A stretch of DNA of 64,000 nt, from NCBI RefSeq assembly GCF_027942865.1, contig NC_134527.1, forward strand, positions 261,001 through 325,000. The letters are read 5' to 3'. A program made the position numbers and the translations under genes. The first letter of the stretch is position 1. Each line of letters opens with the position of its first letter. The notes under the pieces are model-generated. The model saw only the letters and a list, made by a program, of their open reading frames with translations. It did no database searches and had not been told where the DNA came from. Positions 28,901 through 37,679 of the stretch are shown piece after piece. Source of the stretch: Odontesthes bonariensis (taxonomy: Eukaryota; Chordata; Actinopteri; Atheriniformes; Atherinopsidae).

Positions 28901-31900
28901 TCGTTCACTGTGACCCTCGATGTCAGCCACCGGCTCATCGCTACGGCAACGACACACAGAAGATTACAGGTCAGTTTTACTCACGCTCATATTCTCTGTC
29001 TCCTCCCTCCTCGTCTCCTCCCTCCCTGTCTCCTCCCTCCCTGTCTCCTACCTCCCTGTCTCCTACCTCCCTGTCTCCTACCTCCTTGTCTCTCTGTCTC
29101 CTCCCTCCCTGTCTCCTACCTCCCTGTCTCTCTGTCTCCTCCCTCCTCGTCTCCTCCCTCCCTGTCTCCTACCTCCTTGTCTCTCTGTCTCCTCCCTCCT
29201 CGTCTCCTCCCTCCCTGTCTCCTCCCTCCCTGTCTCCTCCCTCCCTGTCTCCTCCCTCCCTGTCTCCTCCCTCCCTGTCTCCCTGTCTCCTCCCTCCCTG
29301 TCTCCCTGTCTCCTCCCTCCCTGTCTCCTACCTCCTGGTCTCTCTTTCTCCTCCCTCCTTGCCTCCTCCCTCCCTGTCTCCTCCCTCCTTGCTTCCTCAT
29401 CTCCTCCCTCCTTGTCTCCTACCTCTCGAGGTTCCACAGCTTCACCGTCCCATCAGCAGCACATGACGCCAGGCTGACATCTGATTGGTCCAGAGAGACT
29501 CCAGCCTGCGGGCGAAACACGATGGCTCCCACGTTGGTGTTGTGTCCTTAAGCCAAAGGGAAAAGGTGAAGCTGTTCAAGTTGCATTAAACCCCAGTATT
29601 TCAGGGTAAAGGTTAGGGTAAAGGTAAGGGTTAGGGTAAAGGTAAGGGTCAGGGGTAAAGGTTAGGGTAAGGGTAAAGGTAAAGGTTAAGGTAAGGGTTA
29701 GGTTAAAAGGTTAAGGTAAGGGTTAGGGTAAAGGTTAGGGTAAAGGTTAGGGTAAGGGTAAAGGTAAAGGTTAGGGTCAGGGTAAGGTTAAAAGGTAAAG
29801 GTTAGGGTAAGGGTTAGGGTAAAGGTTAGGGTCAGAGTTAGGGTCAGGGTAAAGGTAAGGGTTAGGGTTTCTATGACTCAGGGGAGCGTTTATAACCCTT
29901 AAATCAAAACCAACATGAACATGATCGACCGTGTTTCAGGCTCCGCCCACCTCTGAGTGTGCGAATCGGGTTGCAGTCGGGGACGGACCACAGCTTACAC
30001 AGTCCGCTCCTGGGGATTAGCACGTTAGCATTAGTTACAGTTTAACATGAGCACGGAGTTAAAACATGCTAAAGCTCATATGGTCGGTGGGTGGGGCTTG
30101 TTACCAGGAAGCGGTGGCCAACATCTTGGAGTCTGGGCTGAAATGGCAGAAGCTGATTGGTCGATCATCACCAATCTGACTGCAGAAGTTGTTCAGATTC
30201 TGCAGAAGAAGAAGATTCTTTCAGCTTTAGAACAGGACGTGGATCAGAACACAGGACCGGGTTACGGAGTAGAAGTGGGTCAGGCTGCCCTTCAGAATCA
30301 GCTCATCAGAACTTCCTGTCAGCTGATCCACAGAACCAGAACGTTCAATCCGAGGTTCTACAGCAGCTGTTCTGGTTCTTCTGTTCTTTAACCTTAAGAC
30401 TCTGAGACTCTGAGCTAACCATTAAACACAGTTAACAATGTATGTTATTAAACTCCGGTGGTGGCGTGTTGGTGGCGTGTTTGTGGCGGCGGTCTCACCC
30501 TCAGGCTCTTGTGCAGTTCTTGTTGGCGCATCGTCCTGGTCGACTCGTTAACATCCTTCTGAGCGCGTGCAGCTTCCAGGCGCCTCACTGCCCTAATGGA
30601 CCAATTAGAACAGCACTTCCTGAGTCTCAACCAATGAAATGTCATCCAGCAACAATCAGCTCAGGCTGTGACCTCTGACAGAAGGTGCTGCAGAGTCTCA
30701 GGCTGCATTCCAAACCGCATACTTCTCCTACTTCTCCTACTAACTTTCTGAGTTAGTATGCGAGTTTGAGTAAGCGAGAAGTTGCCGGATGCATACTAGA
30801 TTCTCCGAAATGTTGGGTATGCATCATGAGGTTACTACTCATACTCAAACTACCCAAGATGCAACGTAACGTGACCGATCGTCATTTCCTGTCAAAACGG
30901 CAGTTTCAAGCTAGCTACAACGAGGGTAGGTTCACTTCCTGTTTTCAAAACAAAAGCACCAATTGTATGGTAATGGCTTTCCCTATGATAAAAGGCAACG
31001 GGTATTTTATTTTGTGAAAATAACCGGAAGTGCGTTGCTCACTGCGGCAAGCTTTAGTAGCGCCGAATTCGTGGGAACAAAATTGTAAACAGCCGGTATT
31101 TTGTCAGATTTTCAACACGTTGGGGATCTAAACGACTACTTTCTCACCTGAAAATGTTTCAAATGTTGCTAAAGTTTACAGAGTTTAGAGCTTAAGGGAA
31201 ATCAGCTTCAGGCCGGCTGATTTCAGCTCGGGCAGGAGAGAAATGCATTTTGGGTAAACGCTATGCATACTGTCTGATCGATGAGTATGTAGTATGCAGT
31301 ATGTAGTATGCAGTATGCAGTATGTAGTGTGCAGTATGTAGTATGCAGTATGTAGTGTGCAGTATGCAGTATGTAGTATGCAGTATGTAGTGTGCAGTAT
31401 GCAGTATGCTGTATGCCGTATGTAGTATGTAGTATGCTGTATGTAGTATGTAGTATGCAGTATGTAGTATGCAGTGTGCAGTATGCAGAGTGCTGTATGC
31501 CGTATGTAGTATGCAGTGTGCAGTATGTAGAGTGCAGTATGCCGTATGTAGTATGCAGTGTGCAGTATGTAGTATGCAGTGTGCAGTATGCAGTATGCTG
31601 TATGCCGTATGTAGTATGCAGTATGTAGAGTGCAGTATGTAGTATGCAGTGTGCAGTATGTAGTATGCAGTGTGCGGTATGTAGTATGCAGTATGCCGTA
31701 TGTAGTATGCAGTGTCCAGTATGTAGTATGCAGTCCAGTATGTAGTATGCAGTGTGCAGTATGTAGTATGCAGTGTGCCGTATGCAGTATGCCGTATGCA
31801 GTATGTAGTGTGCAGTGTGCCGTATGTAGTATGCAGTATGCCGTATGCAGTGTGCAGTATGCAGTATGTAGAGTGCAGTATGTAGTATGTAGTATGCAGT

Positions 31901-34900
31901 ATGCCGTATGTAGTATGCAGTATGCCGTATGTAGTATGCAGTATGCCGTATGTAGTATGCAGTGTCCAGTATGTAGTATGTAGTGTGCAGTGTGCAGTAT
32001 GTAGTATGCAGTGTGTAGTGTGCAGTATGTAGTATGCAGTATGCCGTATGTAGTGTGCAGTGTGCAGTATGTAGTATGCAGTATGCAGTGTGTAGTGTGC
32101 AGTGTGCCGTATGCAGTGTGCAGTATGCAGTATGTAGTATGCAGTGTGCGGTATGTAGTATGCAGTGTGTAGTATGCAATATGTAGTGTGCAGTGTGCCG
32201 TATGTAGTGTGCCGTGTGCAGTATGCAGTATGTAGTATGCAGTGTGCGGTATGTAGTATGCAGTATGTAGTATGCAGTATGTAGTGTGCAGTGTGCCGTA
32301 TGTAGTATGCAGTATGCAGTGTGTAGTGTGCAGTGTGCCGTATGCAGTATGCCGTATGCAGTGTGCAGTATGCAGTATGCAGTATGTAGTGTGCCGTGTG
32401 CAGTATGCAGTATGTAGTATGCAGTGTGCGGTATGTAGTATGCAGTGTGCGGTATGCAGTATGCCGTATGCAGTATGTAGTATGTAGTATGCAGTATGCC
32501 GTATGCAGTATGCAGTATGTAGTATGCAGTATCTAGTATGCAGTATGCCGTGTGCAGTATGCAGTATGCCGTATGCAGTATGCAGTATGTAGTATGCAGT
32601 ATGCAGTATGCAGTATGCCGTGTGCAGTATGCAGTATGCCGTATGCAGTATCTAGTATGCAGTATGCAGTATGCCGTATGCAGTATCTAGTATGCAGTAT
32701 GCCGTATGCAGTATGCCGTGTGCAGTATGCCGTGTGCAGTAAGTAGTATGCAGTATGTATTATGCCGTATGCAGTATGTAGTATGCAGTATGCCGTGTGC
32801 AGTATGTAGTATGCAGTATGCCGTATGCAGTATCTAGTATGCAGTATGCCGTATGCAGTATGCCGTGTGCAGTATGCAGTATCTAGTATGCAGTATGCCG
32901 TATGCAGTATCTAGTATGCAGTATGCCGTATGCAGTATGCCGTGTGCAGTATGCCGTGTGCAGTAAGTAGTATGCAGTATGTATTATGCCGTATGCAGTA
33001 TGTAGTATGCCGTGTGCAGTATGTAGTATGCCGTATGCAGTATGCCGTATGTAATATGCAGTATGCCGTATGCAGTATGCCGTATGCAGTATCTAGTATG
33101 CAGTATGCTGTATGCAGTATCTAGTATGCAGTATGCCGTATGCAGTATGCAGTATGCCGTGTGCAGTATGCAGTATGCCGTGTGCAGTATCTAGTATGCA
33201 GTATGCCGTATGCCGTGTGCAGTATGCCGTGTGCAGTAAGTAGTATGCAGTATGTATTATGCCGTATGCAGTATGTAGTATGCAGTATGCCGTGTGCAGT
33301 ATGTAGTATGCCGTATGCAGTATGTAGTATGCAGTATGTAGTATGCCGTATGCAGTATGTAGTATGTAGTGTGTAGTATGTAGTACGTAGTATGCAGTAT
33401 GTAGTATGCAGTATGTAGTGTGCAGTATGTAGTATGCAGTATGTAGTACGTAGTATGCAGTATGCAGTGTGTAGTATGTAGTACGTAGTATGCAGTATGT
33501 AGTGTGCAGTACGTAGTATGCAGTGTGCAGTATGTAGTGTGCAGTATGCAGTATGTAGTGTGCAGTATGTAGTATGCAGTATGTAGTGTGCAGTATGCAG
33601 TATGTAGTATGCAGTGTGCAGTATGTAGTGTGCAGTATGCAGTGTGCAGTATGAAGTATGCAGTGTGCAGTATGTAGTGTGCAGTGTGCAGTATGTAGTG
33701 TGCAGTGTGCAGTATGCAGTATGTAGTGTGCAGTATGTAGTGTGCAGTATGTAGTGTGCAGTATGTAGTATGTAGTATGCAGTATGCAGTGTGCAGTATG
33801 CAGTGTGCAGTATGCAGTATGTAGTATGCAGTGTGCAGTATGCAGTATGTAGTATGTAGTATGCAGTGTGCAGTATGTAGTATGTAGTTTCGAACACAGC
33901 CCAAGTAACTAATTGATTGCCACGGCAACCAACAGAGACATCAGTTAAAGTCTGGGGTGTCTCTGATTGGTCAGTTTACTGATGACTCACCGTGGAAGAG
34001 AGTATCTGGCCAACCAGAGCCGAGCGTCCTTCAGGGAGGCGGAGCCTTCATGGTACCACGTCTGCTGACACTGTGATTGGTCAGAAAGAACAGGACCCAG
34101 TTTACATCACCAACCTGAACCCAACCATCGGGATCCAGATGTTTCTATTCTCTGGATCCTCAGTACCGGTTCTGTGGCGTCCAGGTTTACACCGGAGCCA
34201 CAGGACCCACTGGGGCGGGACTCACCTCGTCCTGGGACCTCTTGGCCCGCTCCTCGTCTTTTCTGGACTTCTTCAGGGCGTCGGGTCCGACCACGGACAG
34301 AACGCCACGCAGCCTCTCCCGGCGGTCAGCTGGTCCCTCTCCAAACAACGTGATTGGCTCCCCCAGTGCTCGGAGGCCGGCCTTCACCTCGGCGTCATCT
34401 GTGGACACGGTGATCTGCCGCGCTCGCCGGCGCCGCTCAAACTCAGCGAGAGCATCATGCTGCCGCTCGCTGACCCGCTCCTCCATCTCCAGAGTCTCCC
34501 CTGAACCATAGGAAACCGACTCATGAGTATGAGAACCGTATCCATGGAGACGACACAACCGTATCCATGGAGACGACACAACCGTATCCATGGAGACAAC
34601 ACAACCGTATCCATGGAGAAGACACAACCGTATCCATGGAGACGACACAACCGTATTCATGGAGAAGACACAACCGTATCCATGGAAACATGTTCCCTCA
34701 GCTCACCTGAGCCTTAATCTGGTTACCATGGAAACATGTTCCCTCAGCTCACCTGAGCCTTAGTCTGGTTGCCATGGTAACATGTTCCCTCAGCTCACCT
34801 GAGCCTTAATATGGTTGCCATGGAAACTTTGTCCCTCAGCTCACCTGAGCCTTAATCTGGTTGCCATGGAAACAGCTCACAGCTAAAGTTGACCCACCTG

Positions 34901-35054
34901 AGGAGATGTTGATGTTTCCAGCCTTGATTCCCGCCTTGACGCCATCACTTCCCCTTTTCTCTGAGCTCAGGCGCTCGCGCTCCTTCTCTTCGAGGCTGCC
35001 GTAGAAAACGCGACTTCTCTTCACCGCTGGAGCGGAGTCCTCATCGTCCGACAT
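22880..35054 (-). CDS. prpf4: PRPF4 (Prp4), U4/U6 snRNP WD40 protein, 13 coding exons
   Basis: Core spliceosome protein of the U4/U6 and U4/U6.U5 tri-snRNP in the nucleus. The joined exons give 507 codons plus TGA, against about 520 residues for human PRPF4. The N-terminus has [16 protein letters not shown] and [13 protein letters not shown]. The PRP4/SFM region has [19 protein letters not shown] and [20 protein letters not shown]. From residue about 205 come seven WD40 blades, ending [11 protein letters not shown]. The ATG at 35054 is chosen because MSDDED precedes the conserved part; an in-frame ATG at 35117 would add 21 residues. Every junction is GT-AG and in phase. It faces CDC26 head to head. 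Its introns hold a LINE, MITE and array load unusual for a housekeeping gene. Confidence 0.96.
23008..23226. repeat. 27/32-bp minisatellite
   Basis: About seven copies of CCAATCAGAGCGCAGCGTTG plus GAACAGA, with some carrying an extra CCAGA. Begins about 8 bases from the PRPF4 exon 12 donor. An inverted CCAAT word recurs in each unit. Confidence 0.95.
23232..23338 (-). CDS. prpf4: prpf4 exon 12 (WD40)
   Basis: [20 protein letters not shown] to KTLAGHEGK; acceptor CTGCAG/CC, donor AAG/GTACGA. Confidence 0.96.
23414..23532 (-). CDS. prpf4: prpf4 exon 11 (WD40)
   Basis: [20 protein letters not shown] then [13 protein letters not shown]; acceptor CCTCAG/G, donor CAAC/GTAAAC. Confidence 0.95.
23662..23769 (-). 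CDS. prpf4: prpf4 exon 10 (WD40)
   Basis: [36 protein letters not shown]; acceptor AATCAG/A, donor ACGG/GTCAGT. Confidence 0.95.
23758..23841. repeat. Two-copy duplication of the exon 10 acceptor
   Basis: GCATCCAGGCCTCTGATTGG plus ACGAG occurs at 23759 and 23817 with a 58-bp period. The left copy is the real acceptor and start of PRPF4 exon 10; the right copy keeps AATCAG/AGGCCTGGATGC but drifts after about 25 exon bases. Confidence 0.88.
23842..24320 (+). mobile_element. L2/CR1-type LINE fragment (copy 2)
   Basis: Longest intact reading of the three copies: [20 protein letters not shown] through [17 protein letters not shown], frame open for about 160 codons. Antisense within the PRPF4 intron, ending about 45 bases from the exon 9 donor. 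Confidence 0.85.
24361..24483 (-). CDS. prpf4: prpf4 exon 9 (WD40)
   Basis: [20 protein letters not shown] to DGSLVATG; acceptor TGTACAG/C, donor CAGG/GTGAGT. An island exon between a 4.3-kb array block and a LINE fragment. Confidence 0.96.
24495..27535. repeat. 29-bp minisatellite, 3.0 kb
   Basis: About 90 copies of ACCAGTTACCAAACCATTTA CACCATCAG, with GGTGGACCC / GGTGGAACC variants clustered in two blocks (24594-24960 and 25540-25830). Interrupted by a LINE 3' end at 25089-25428. Starts about 15 bases from the PRPF4 exon 9 acceptor. Confidence 0.98.
25089..25428 (-). mobile_element. LINE 3' end (reverse-transcriptase C-terminus)
   Basis: Minus-strand frame [20 protein letters not shown] and [15 protein letters not shown], the C-terminal tail of a non-LTR reverse transcriptase, followed by CCCTCTGGGATAAATAAAGT and an (AATTG)n tail. 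Inserted inside the 29-bp array, so it post-dates part of it. Confidence 0.8.
27536..28843. repeat. 18/19-bp minisatellite, 1.3 kb
   Basis: About 70 copies of GGGACCACACTGGGACTCT with one-base-shorter and CGGG variants. It abuts the 29-bp array on the left and the PRPF4 exon 8 donor on the right. Confidence 0.98.
28851..28940 (-). CDS. prpf4: prpf4 exon 8 (WD40)
   Basis: [20 protein letters not shown] to GRFLGTT; acceptor GCCGTAG/C, donor CCTG/GTAAGT. The 19-bp array starts about 8 bases into the next intron. Confidence 0.95.
28995..29430. repeat. Pyrimidine-rich CCTCCCTCCCTGTCT array
   Basis: About 28 units of 14-16 bp, nearly pure C/T on the plus strand (purine on the sense strand of PRPF4). 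Several units carry CTCCTACCTC, the complement of the exon 7 donor AG/GTAGGAG. Confidence 0.95.
29423..29546 (-). CDS. prpf4: prpf4 exon 7 (WD40)
   Basis: [20 protein letters not shown] to [10 protein letters not shown]; acceptor CTTAAG/GA, donor GAGAG/GTAGGA. The donor is copied in the array that follows it. Confidence 0.95.
29596..29870. repeat. Degenerate GGTTAGGGTAAA repeats
   Basis: Irregular mixture of GGTTAGGGT, AAAGGT and AGGGTCAGGG words in the intron between PRPF4 exons 7 and 6. Telomere-like in composition but not a clean TTAGGG array. Confidence 0.9.
29951..30009 (-). CDS. prpf4: prpf4 exon 6 (WD40 blade 1)
   Basis: [19 protein letters not shown]; acceptor CCCCAG/G, donor AGAG/GTGGGC. 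Confidence 0.95.
30105..30199 (-). CDS. prpf4: prpf4 exon 5 (WD40 start)
   Basis: [20 protein letters not shown] to LATAS; acceptor CTGCAG/AAT, donor CCTG/GTAACA, phase 2. Confidence 0.95.
30499..30592 (-). CDS. prpf4: prpf4 exon 4
   Basis: [20 protein letters not shown] to LHKSLR; acceptor CATTAG/G, donor AGG/GTGAGA. It is 3.4 kb from exon 3 because a MITE with a huge array fills the intron. Confidence 0.93.
30701..33902. mobile_element. MITE family A, copy 2, swollen by a terminal array
   Basis: Left end GGCTGCATTCCAAACCGCAT, right end TTTCGAACACAGCC, interior matching copy 1 in inverse orientation. The subterminal part has grown to 2.6 kb, making this copy 3.2 kb against about 0.6 kb for the other two. 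Confidence 0.85.
31283..33890. repeat. GTATGCAGTATGTA repeat, 2.6 kb
   Basis: About 370 heptamer-like units GTATGCA / GTATGTA / GTGTGCA / GTATGCC. Local sub-arrays differ (GCC-rich at 32,400-33,300; GTGTGC-rich at both ends). Long ORFs on both strands reflect stop-free heptamer multiples. Confidence 0.98.
33991..34064 (-). CDS. prpf4: prpf4 exon 3
   Basis: [24 protein letters not shown]; acceptor GTGTCAG/CAG (a second CAG follows, so one codon is optional), donor CACG/GTGAGT. Confidence 0.93.
34226..34500 (-). CDS. prpf4: prpf4 exon 2 (PRP4/SFM domain)
   Basis: [14 protein letters not shown] to AKRSQDE; acceptor GGTTCAG/GG, donor GAG/GTGAGT. Carries the conserved [15 protein letters not shown] stretch. 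Confidence 0.96.
34541..34690. repeat. 23-bp repeat CATGGAGACGACACAACCGT
   Basis: About six copies of a 23-bp unit, in the intron between PRPF4 exons 2 and 1. Confidence 0.95.
34706..34880. repeat. About 50-bp repeat with donor-like sequence
   Basis: Three and a half copies beginning CATGGAAACATGTTCCCTCA. Each includes AGGCTCAG/GTGAGCTGAG on the minus strand, a good decoy donor 25-190 bases inside the PRPF4 exon 1 donor. Confidence 0.92.
34898..35054 (-). CDS. prpf4: prpf4 exon 1 (start codon)
   Basis: [20 protein letters not shown] through NINISS; donor CTCAG/GTGGGT, ends phase 1. Confidence 0.92.
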
Positions 35055-35400
35055 CCTGCCGACTTCTTCTTCTGCTGCTGCCGGAATAACCACCGGAGAA
35101 GAAGAAGAGGACAACACTCACGGCTCATTAAGAGAAACAGAGAAAAAGAGAAAGTGGAACAAACGAGTAAAAAAACTGTTTCTGTTTTCTAAAATTAAAA
35201 CATCTGAAGAAGTCCCTTTTTGATGACGTCAGATAGTCGCATAAAGGTCGGCCAACCCGAAGCTCTGGAGCCGCTCCTGGTTCTGCTGGGTCGGCCCGGT
35301 TCTGTTCAGTGTCTTCTTCTTCTACGGATAATAAACTGCTTCTGCTCAGCGTCTTCTTCTTCTACGGATAATAAACTGCAGCCTGTTCTGATTTTAAGGG
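35055..35400. promoter_or_regulatory. PRPF4 5' UTR and proximal promoter region
   Basis: GC-rich serine-coding-like stretch up to 35117, then unique sequence and a 38-bp direct duplication at 35307-35383 (CTTCTTCTTCTACGGATAAT words). A start of transcription near 35120-35160 is inferred from position only. Confidence 0.4.
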
Positions 35401-35417
35401 CCATGTTCCTCTGAGCA

Positions 35418-35982
35418 GGTTATGGTGGATATGATCTTGTCTTCCTCTGCATTCCTTTATTTGGCTAGATTAGAGCTATATTTTCTACAGTATTTGGCAA
35501 TTTCGAATTTCATAAGTTCCCATTTGTTACAATATTTATCATCAATTTGAGCTTCATTCCATCTTCATAATTTAAAATTGAGCTATTCAGTTTCCAATAA
35601 GAAGAACGGTTATGACAAGCAGGGAATAGAGGAATAATGATGTGTACAGCTTTGTGATCTGTTAATGGTGTGGCTATAATTTGTGCTGTTGGGTTTTCTT
35701 TTAGACCCCTAGACATCAGCCAAAAGTCAATTCTAGATTGGGAGGATCCCGCTTTATTAGACCATGTGTATACTTTGTTAGTCGGAAATGTTTCTCTCCA
35801 AATATCTATCAAATCAAATCTTTGCATGAAAAGCTTTAAATAGCAGCTTTCATTGTTGTTTTGTCTTGATGGCCATCTATCTAAAATATTATCAAGAGCA
35901 ACGTTAAAATCCCCAAAAGGAAGGCATTTGGGAACTTGTTTAACCATATTAATATGTTTTGTTCTATGATATCAAACAGTTT
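35418..35982 (-). mobile_element. L1-type LINE endonuclease fragment with target-site duplication
   Basis: Minus-strand frame has GDFNVALDNILDRWPS, YTWSNKAGSSQSRIDFWLMS and TDHKAV, the catalytic-core motifs of an APE-type endonuclease. A 15-bp direct repeat ATGTTCCTCTGAGCA flanks it (35403-35417, 35983-35997). Only this internal segment is present, with no reverse transcriptase and no A tail. Confidence 0.85.
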
Positions 35983-35997
35983 ATGTTCCTCTGAGCA

Positions 35998-36988
35998 CCG
36001 CCAAACCTCCACTTGAGTCTCTGAGCCGCCATGAAGGTCTGAGCACGTGAGTTCTGTCGCCTCACGCACGCGCTTTGTTCGTGCCAAATTTCCGTTGCAT
36101 TTTCCGGTTGTTTTCGGTGGAAATTCTAAGTTAGTTTGAGATTTTTAGACAAACTTACCGCTGAGCACGAACGAGGCTGAAGCGTCTCTGAGCTCCGTGA
36201 CCCGGATGTAGCAGGGAATCAGCTTCCGGGTCAAAGGTTCTTCTTCCGGTTAATGCATCCACAGCAGCGCACAGACTCCGGAGATAAATTCAGGAGATAA
36301 AAGCAAACAGCAGCTCACCTGTCCACCGAACACCTGCCGGTTCCGAAGGATCCGCCGCCGAGCTGCGCGAGGAGCGTCCACTTGGCTCCGGTGAACCACG
36401 TGGGGACAGGTTAGCACGTTAGCCTGTTTATTTATTTGTTTGTTTGTGTTCGCGGTGCGGGTCAGTAAATGGCTGACCGTGCTGACGTCACTGTCTGTGA
36501 ACACCTGACGTTGGTCGGAATAGTTCAGAGTTGGGTTAAAGGAAAACTGTTTTATCTGTTCCTTTCCACCAACCGGGCTTATTTTAATAAGTAACCATGG
36601 TAATTGCTCCTGGGCAGGCTTAGCTTAGTTTAGCTTAGCTTAGCTTAGCTGCGTCTCACAGAATGTCCGACCGGCTGAAACAGACTCCACAACAAAGTTC
36701 CACCTGGTAGAATTCTGAGCTTCCGCCTCTCATGTCTCATTAAAAACAAAACAAAACAAAATACGGTTATCATGTCGTCAGAGGAGACATGTTGTAGCTT
36801 TGCTTTTGTTTATAATTTATGATTCACAGCATGGTAGATAAACAACAAACTGGGTAGATAAACAACAAACAATCAAATTGGGTTTTTAGTTTGTTTTTAT
36901 TCAATAACCTTATTGATCACTGTGTGCAGGTCAGTCAGATAATTGATCAGAAGAAGTGATCAATAACCTTATTGATCGCTGTGTGCAG
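35998..36988. promoter_or_regulatory. Divergent PRPF4/CDC26 intergenic region, CDC26 5' side
   Basis: Locally GC/CpG-rich around 36000-36400. Holds the presumed CDC26 first (non-coding) exon, since the coding exon begins after an acceptor. Two good minus-strand donors, AGCG/GTAAGT (36159) and GGACAG/GTGAGC (36319), hint at an upstream non-coding exon on the PRPF4 side. Confidence 0.4.
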
Positions 36989-36989
36989 G
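36902..36989. repeat. Two-copy duplication of the CDC26 acceptor
   Basis: CAATAACCTTATTGATC plus R-CTGTGTGCAGG is present at 36902 and 36961, period 59. The right copy is the acceptor just before the CDC26 ATG. Confidence 0.9.
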
Positions 36990-37070
36990 ATGTTGAGGAG
37001 GAAACCGACTCGTTTGGAGCTGAAGATTGACGACACCGAGGAGTTCGAGAGCGTGAAAAAGGAGCTGGAG
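36990..37070 (+). CDS. cdc26: cdc26 coding exon 1
   Basis: Twenty-seven codons from ATG to KKELE. Preceded by acceptor GTGTGCAG/G, so a non-coding 5' exon lies upstream. Donor GAG/GTTCAG. Confidence 0.93.
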
Positions 37071-37418
37071 GTTCAGATGATTTACATATTTAACTTATTA
37101 ATTAATTGATCCGATGTGTCCTGATCAGAACTGATCACATTGATAAAGAAAGGAAGTAACAGTATTGATCAGGGAAGCTGTGAGGAAGTAATCAGACATT
37201 TTGTTTGTTTTCAGGCCAGGAAGCGTCAGCGAGAGGAGGCGGAGTCAGGAGGCGGAGGGGCTTCTGTCATCGGTGCTGATATGATGGGGGGCGGAGCCTC
37301 TGCCGCAGCGTCGTCCTCTACGGCATCGAGGGCGGAGCTTATCAATGAGCGAATTGGCTACAAGCCCCACCCCAAACCGGCCACACTGCCGACCTTATTT
37401 GGAAGTTTACAGTTTTAA
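36990..37418 (+). CDS. cdc26: CDC26, anaphase-promoting complex subunit, 2 coding exons
   Basis: Small APC/C subunit that binds and stabilises the TPR protein APC6/CDC16. The two exons give 94 residues; the human protein has 85. The N-terminus [20 protein letters not shown] is nearly the human sequence, and the C-terminus has [13 protein letters not shown] and FGSLQF. The central linker ([18 protein letters not shown]) is low in complexity and explains the extra length. Splice phase is 0. The first donor GAG/GTTCAG is weak at +3 to +6. It is divergent from PRPF4, a neighbour relation I recall for human chromosome 9. Confidence 0.96.
37215..37418 (+). CDS. cdc26: cdc26 coding exon 2 (stop codon)
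   Basis: [10 protein letters not shown] to FGSLQF then TAA; acceptor TTTTCAG/GCC, phase 0. Confidence 0.95.
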   Translation, partial: ARKRQREEAESGGGGASVIGADMMGGGASAAASSSTASRAELINERIGYKPHPKPATLPTLFGSLQF

Positions 37419-37422
37419 TAAA
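37417..37422 (+). promoter_or_regulatory. cdc26: CDC26 poly(A) signal overlapping the stop codon
   Basis: The stop TAA is the start of TAATAAA, so the AATAAA hexamer begins inside the stop codon and the 3' UTR would be only about 20-30 bases. Confidence 0.7.
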
Positions 37423-37679
37423 CAGTTTGAAAAGAAAACTGATGTTTGTTTGGAGTAATTTTAAGTTTCTAACCAATCAGAAGCCAGGTGGAACCCAGAG
37501 AAGACTCACCTGAAGCAGCAGCAGCACAAAGTGGTGCCAGATCAGTTTAATAAGTTTAATAAATGTTTAATAAGCTCCGGAGCATCCCCCGAATGCCAAT
37601 CAGATAAAGGTTTGTCAGACATTTTTTATATTTATATTAACTTTGTTCGCCTTCAGAAAATAGCTGCTGAATTCTACTT
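37423..37679. other. CDC26 downstream flank
   Basis: No recognisable feature; includes an AGTTTAATAAGTTTAATAAA stretch near 37543. Confidence 0.5.

Noticed and set aside
26503..29466. 987-codon ORF crossing three different arrays and PRPF4 exon 8
   Set aside because: Antisense to a real exon. It exists only because neighbouring arrays lack stops in that frame.
29596..29870. Telomere end or head-to-head fusion site
   Set aside because: Only degenerate GGTTAGGGTAAA words, no clean TTAGGG array and no strand inversion.
31223..33897. Cys/Tyr- and His/Leu-rich ORFs (VCSMQYA, HTAYCIL)
   Set aside because: Heptamer repeats read in several frames on both strands, within a MITE.
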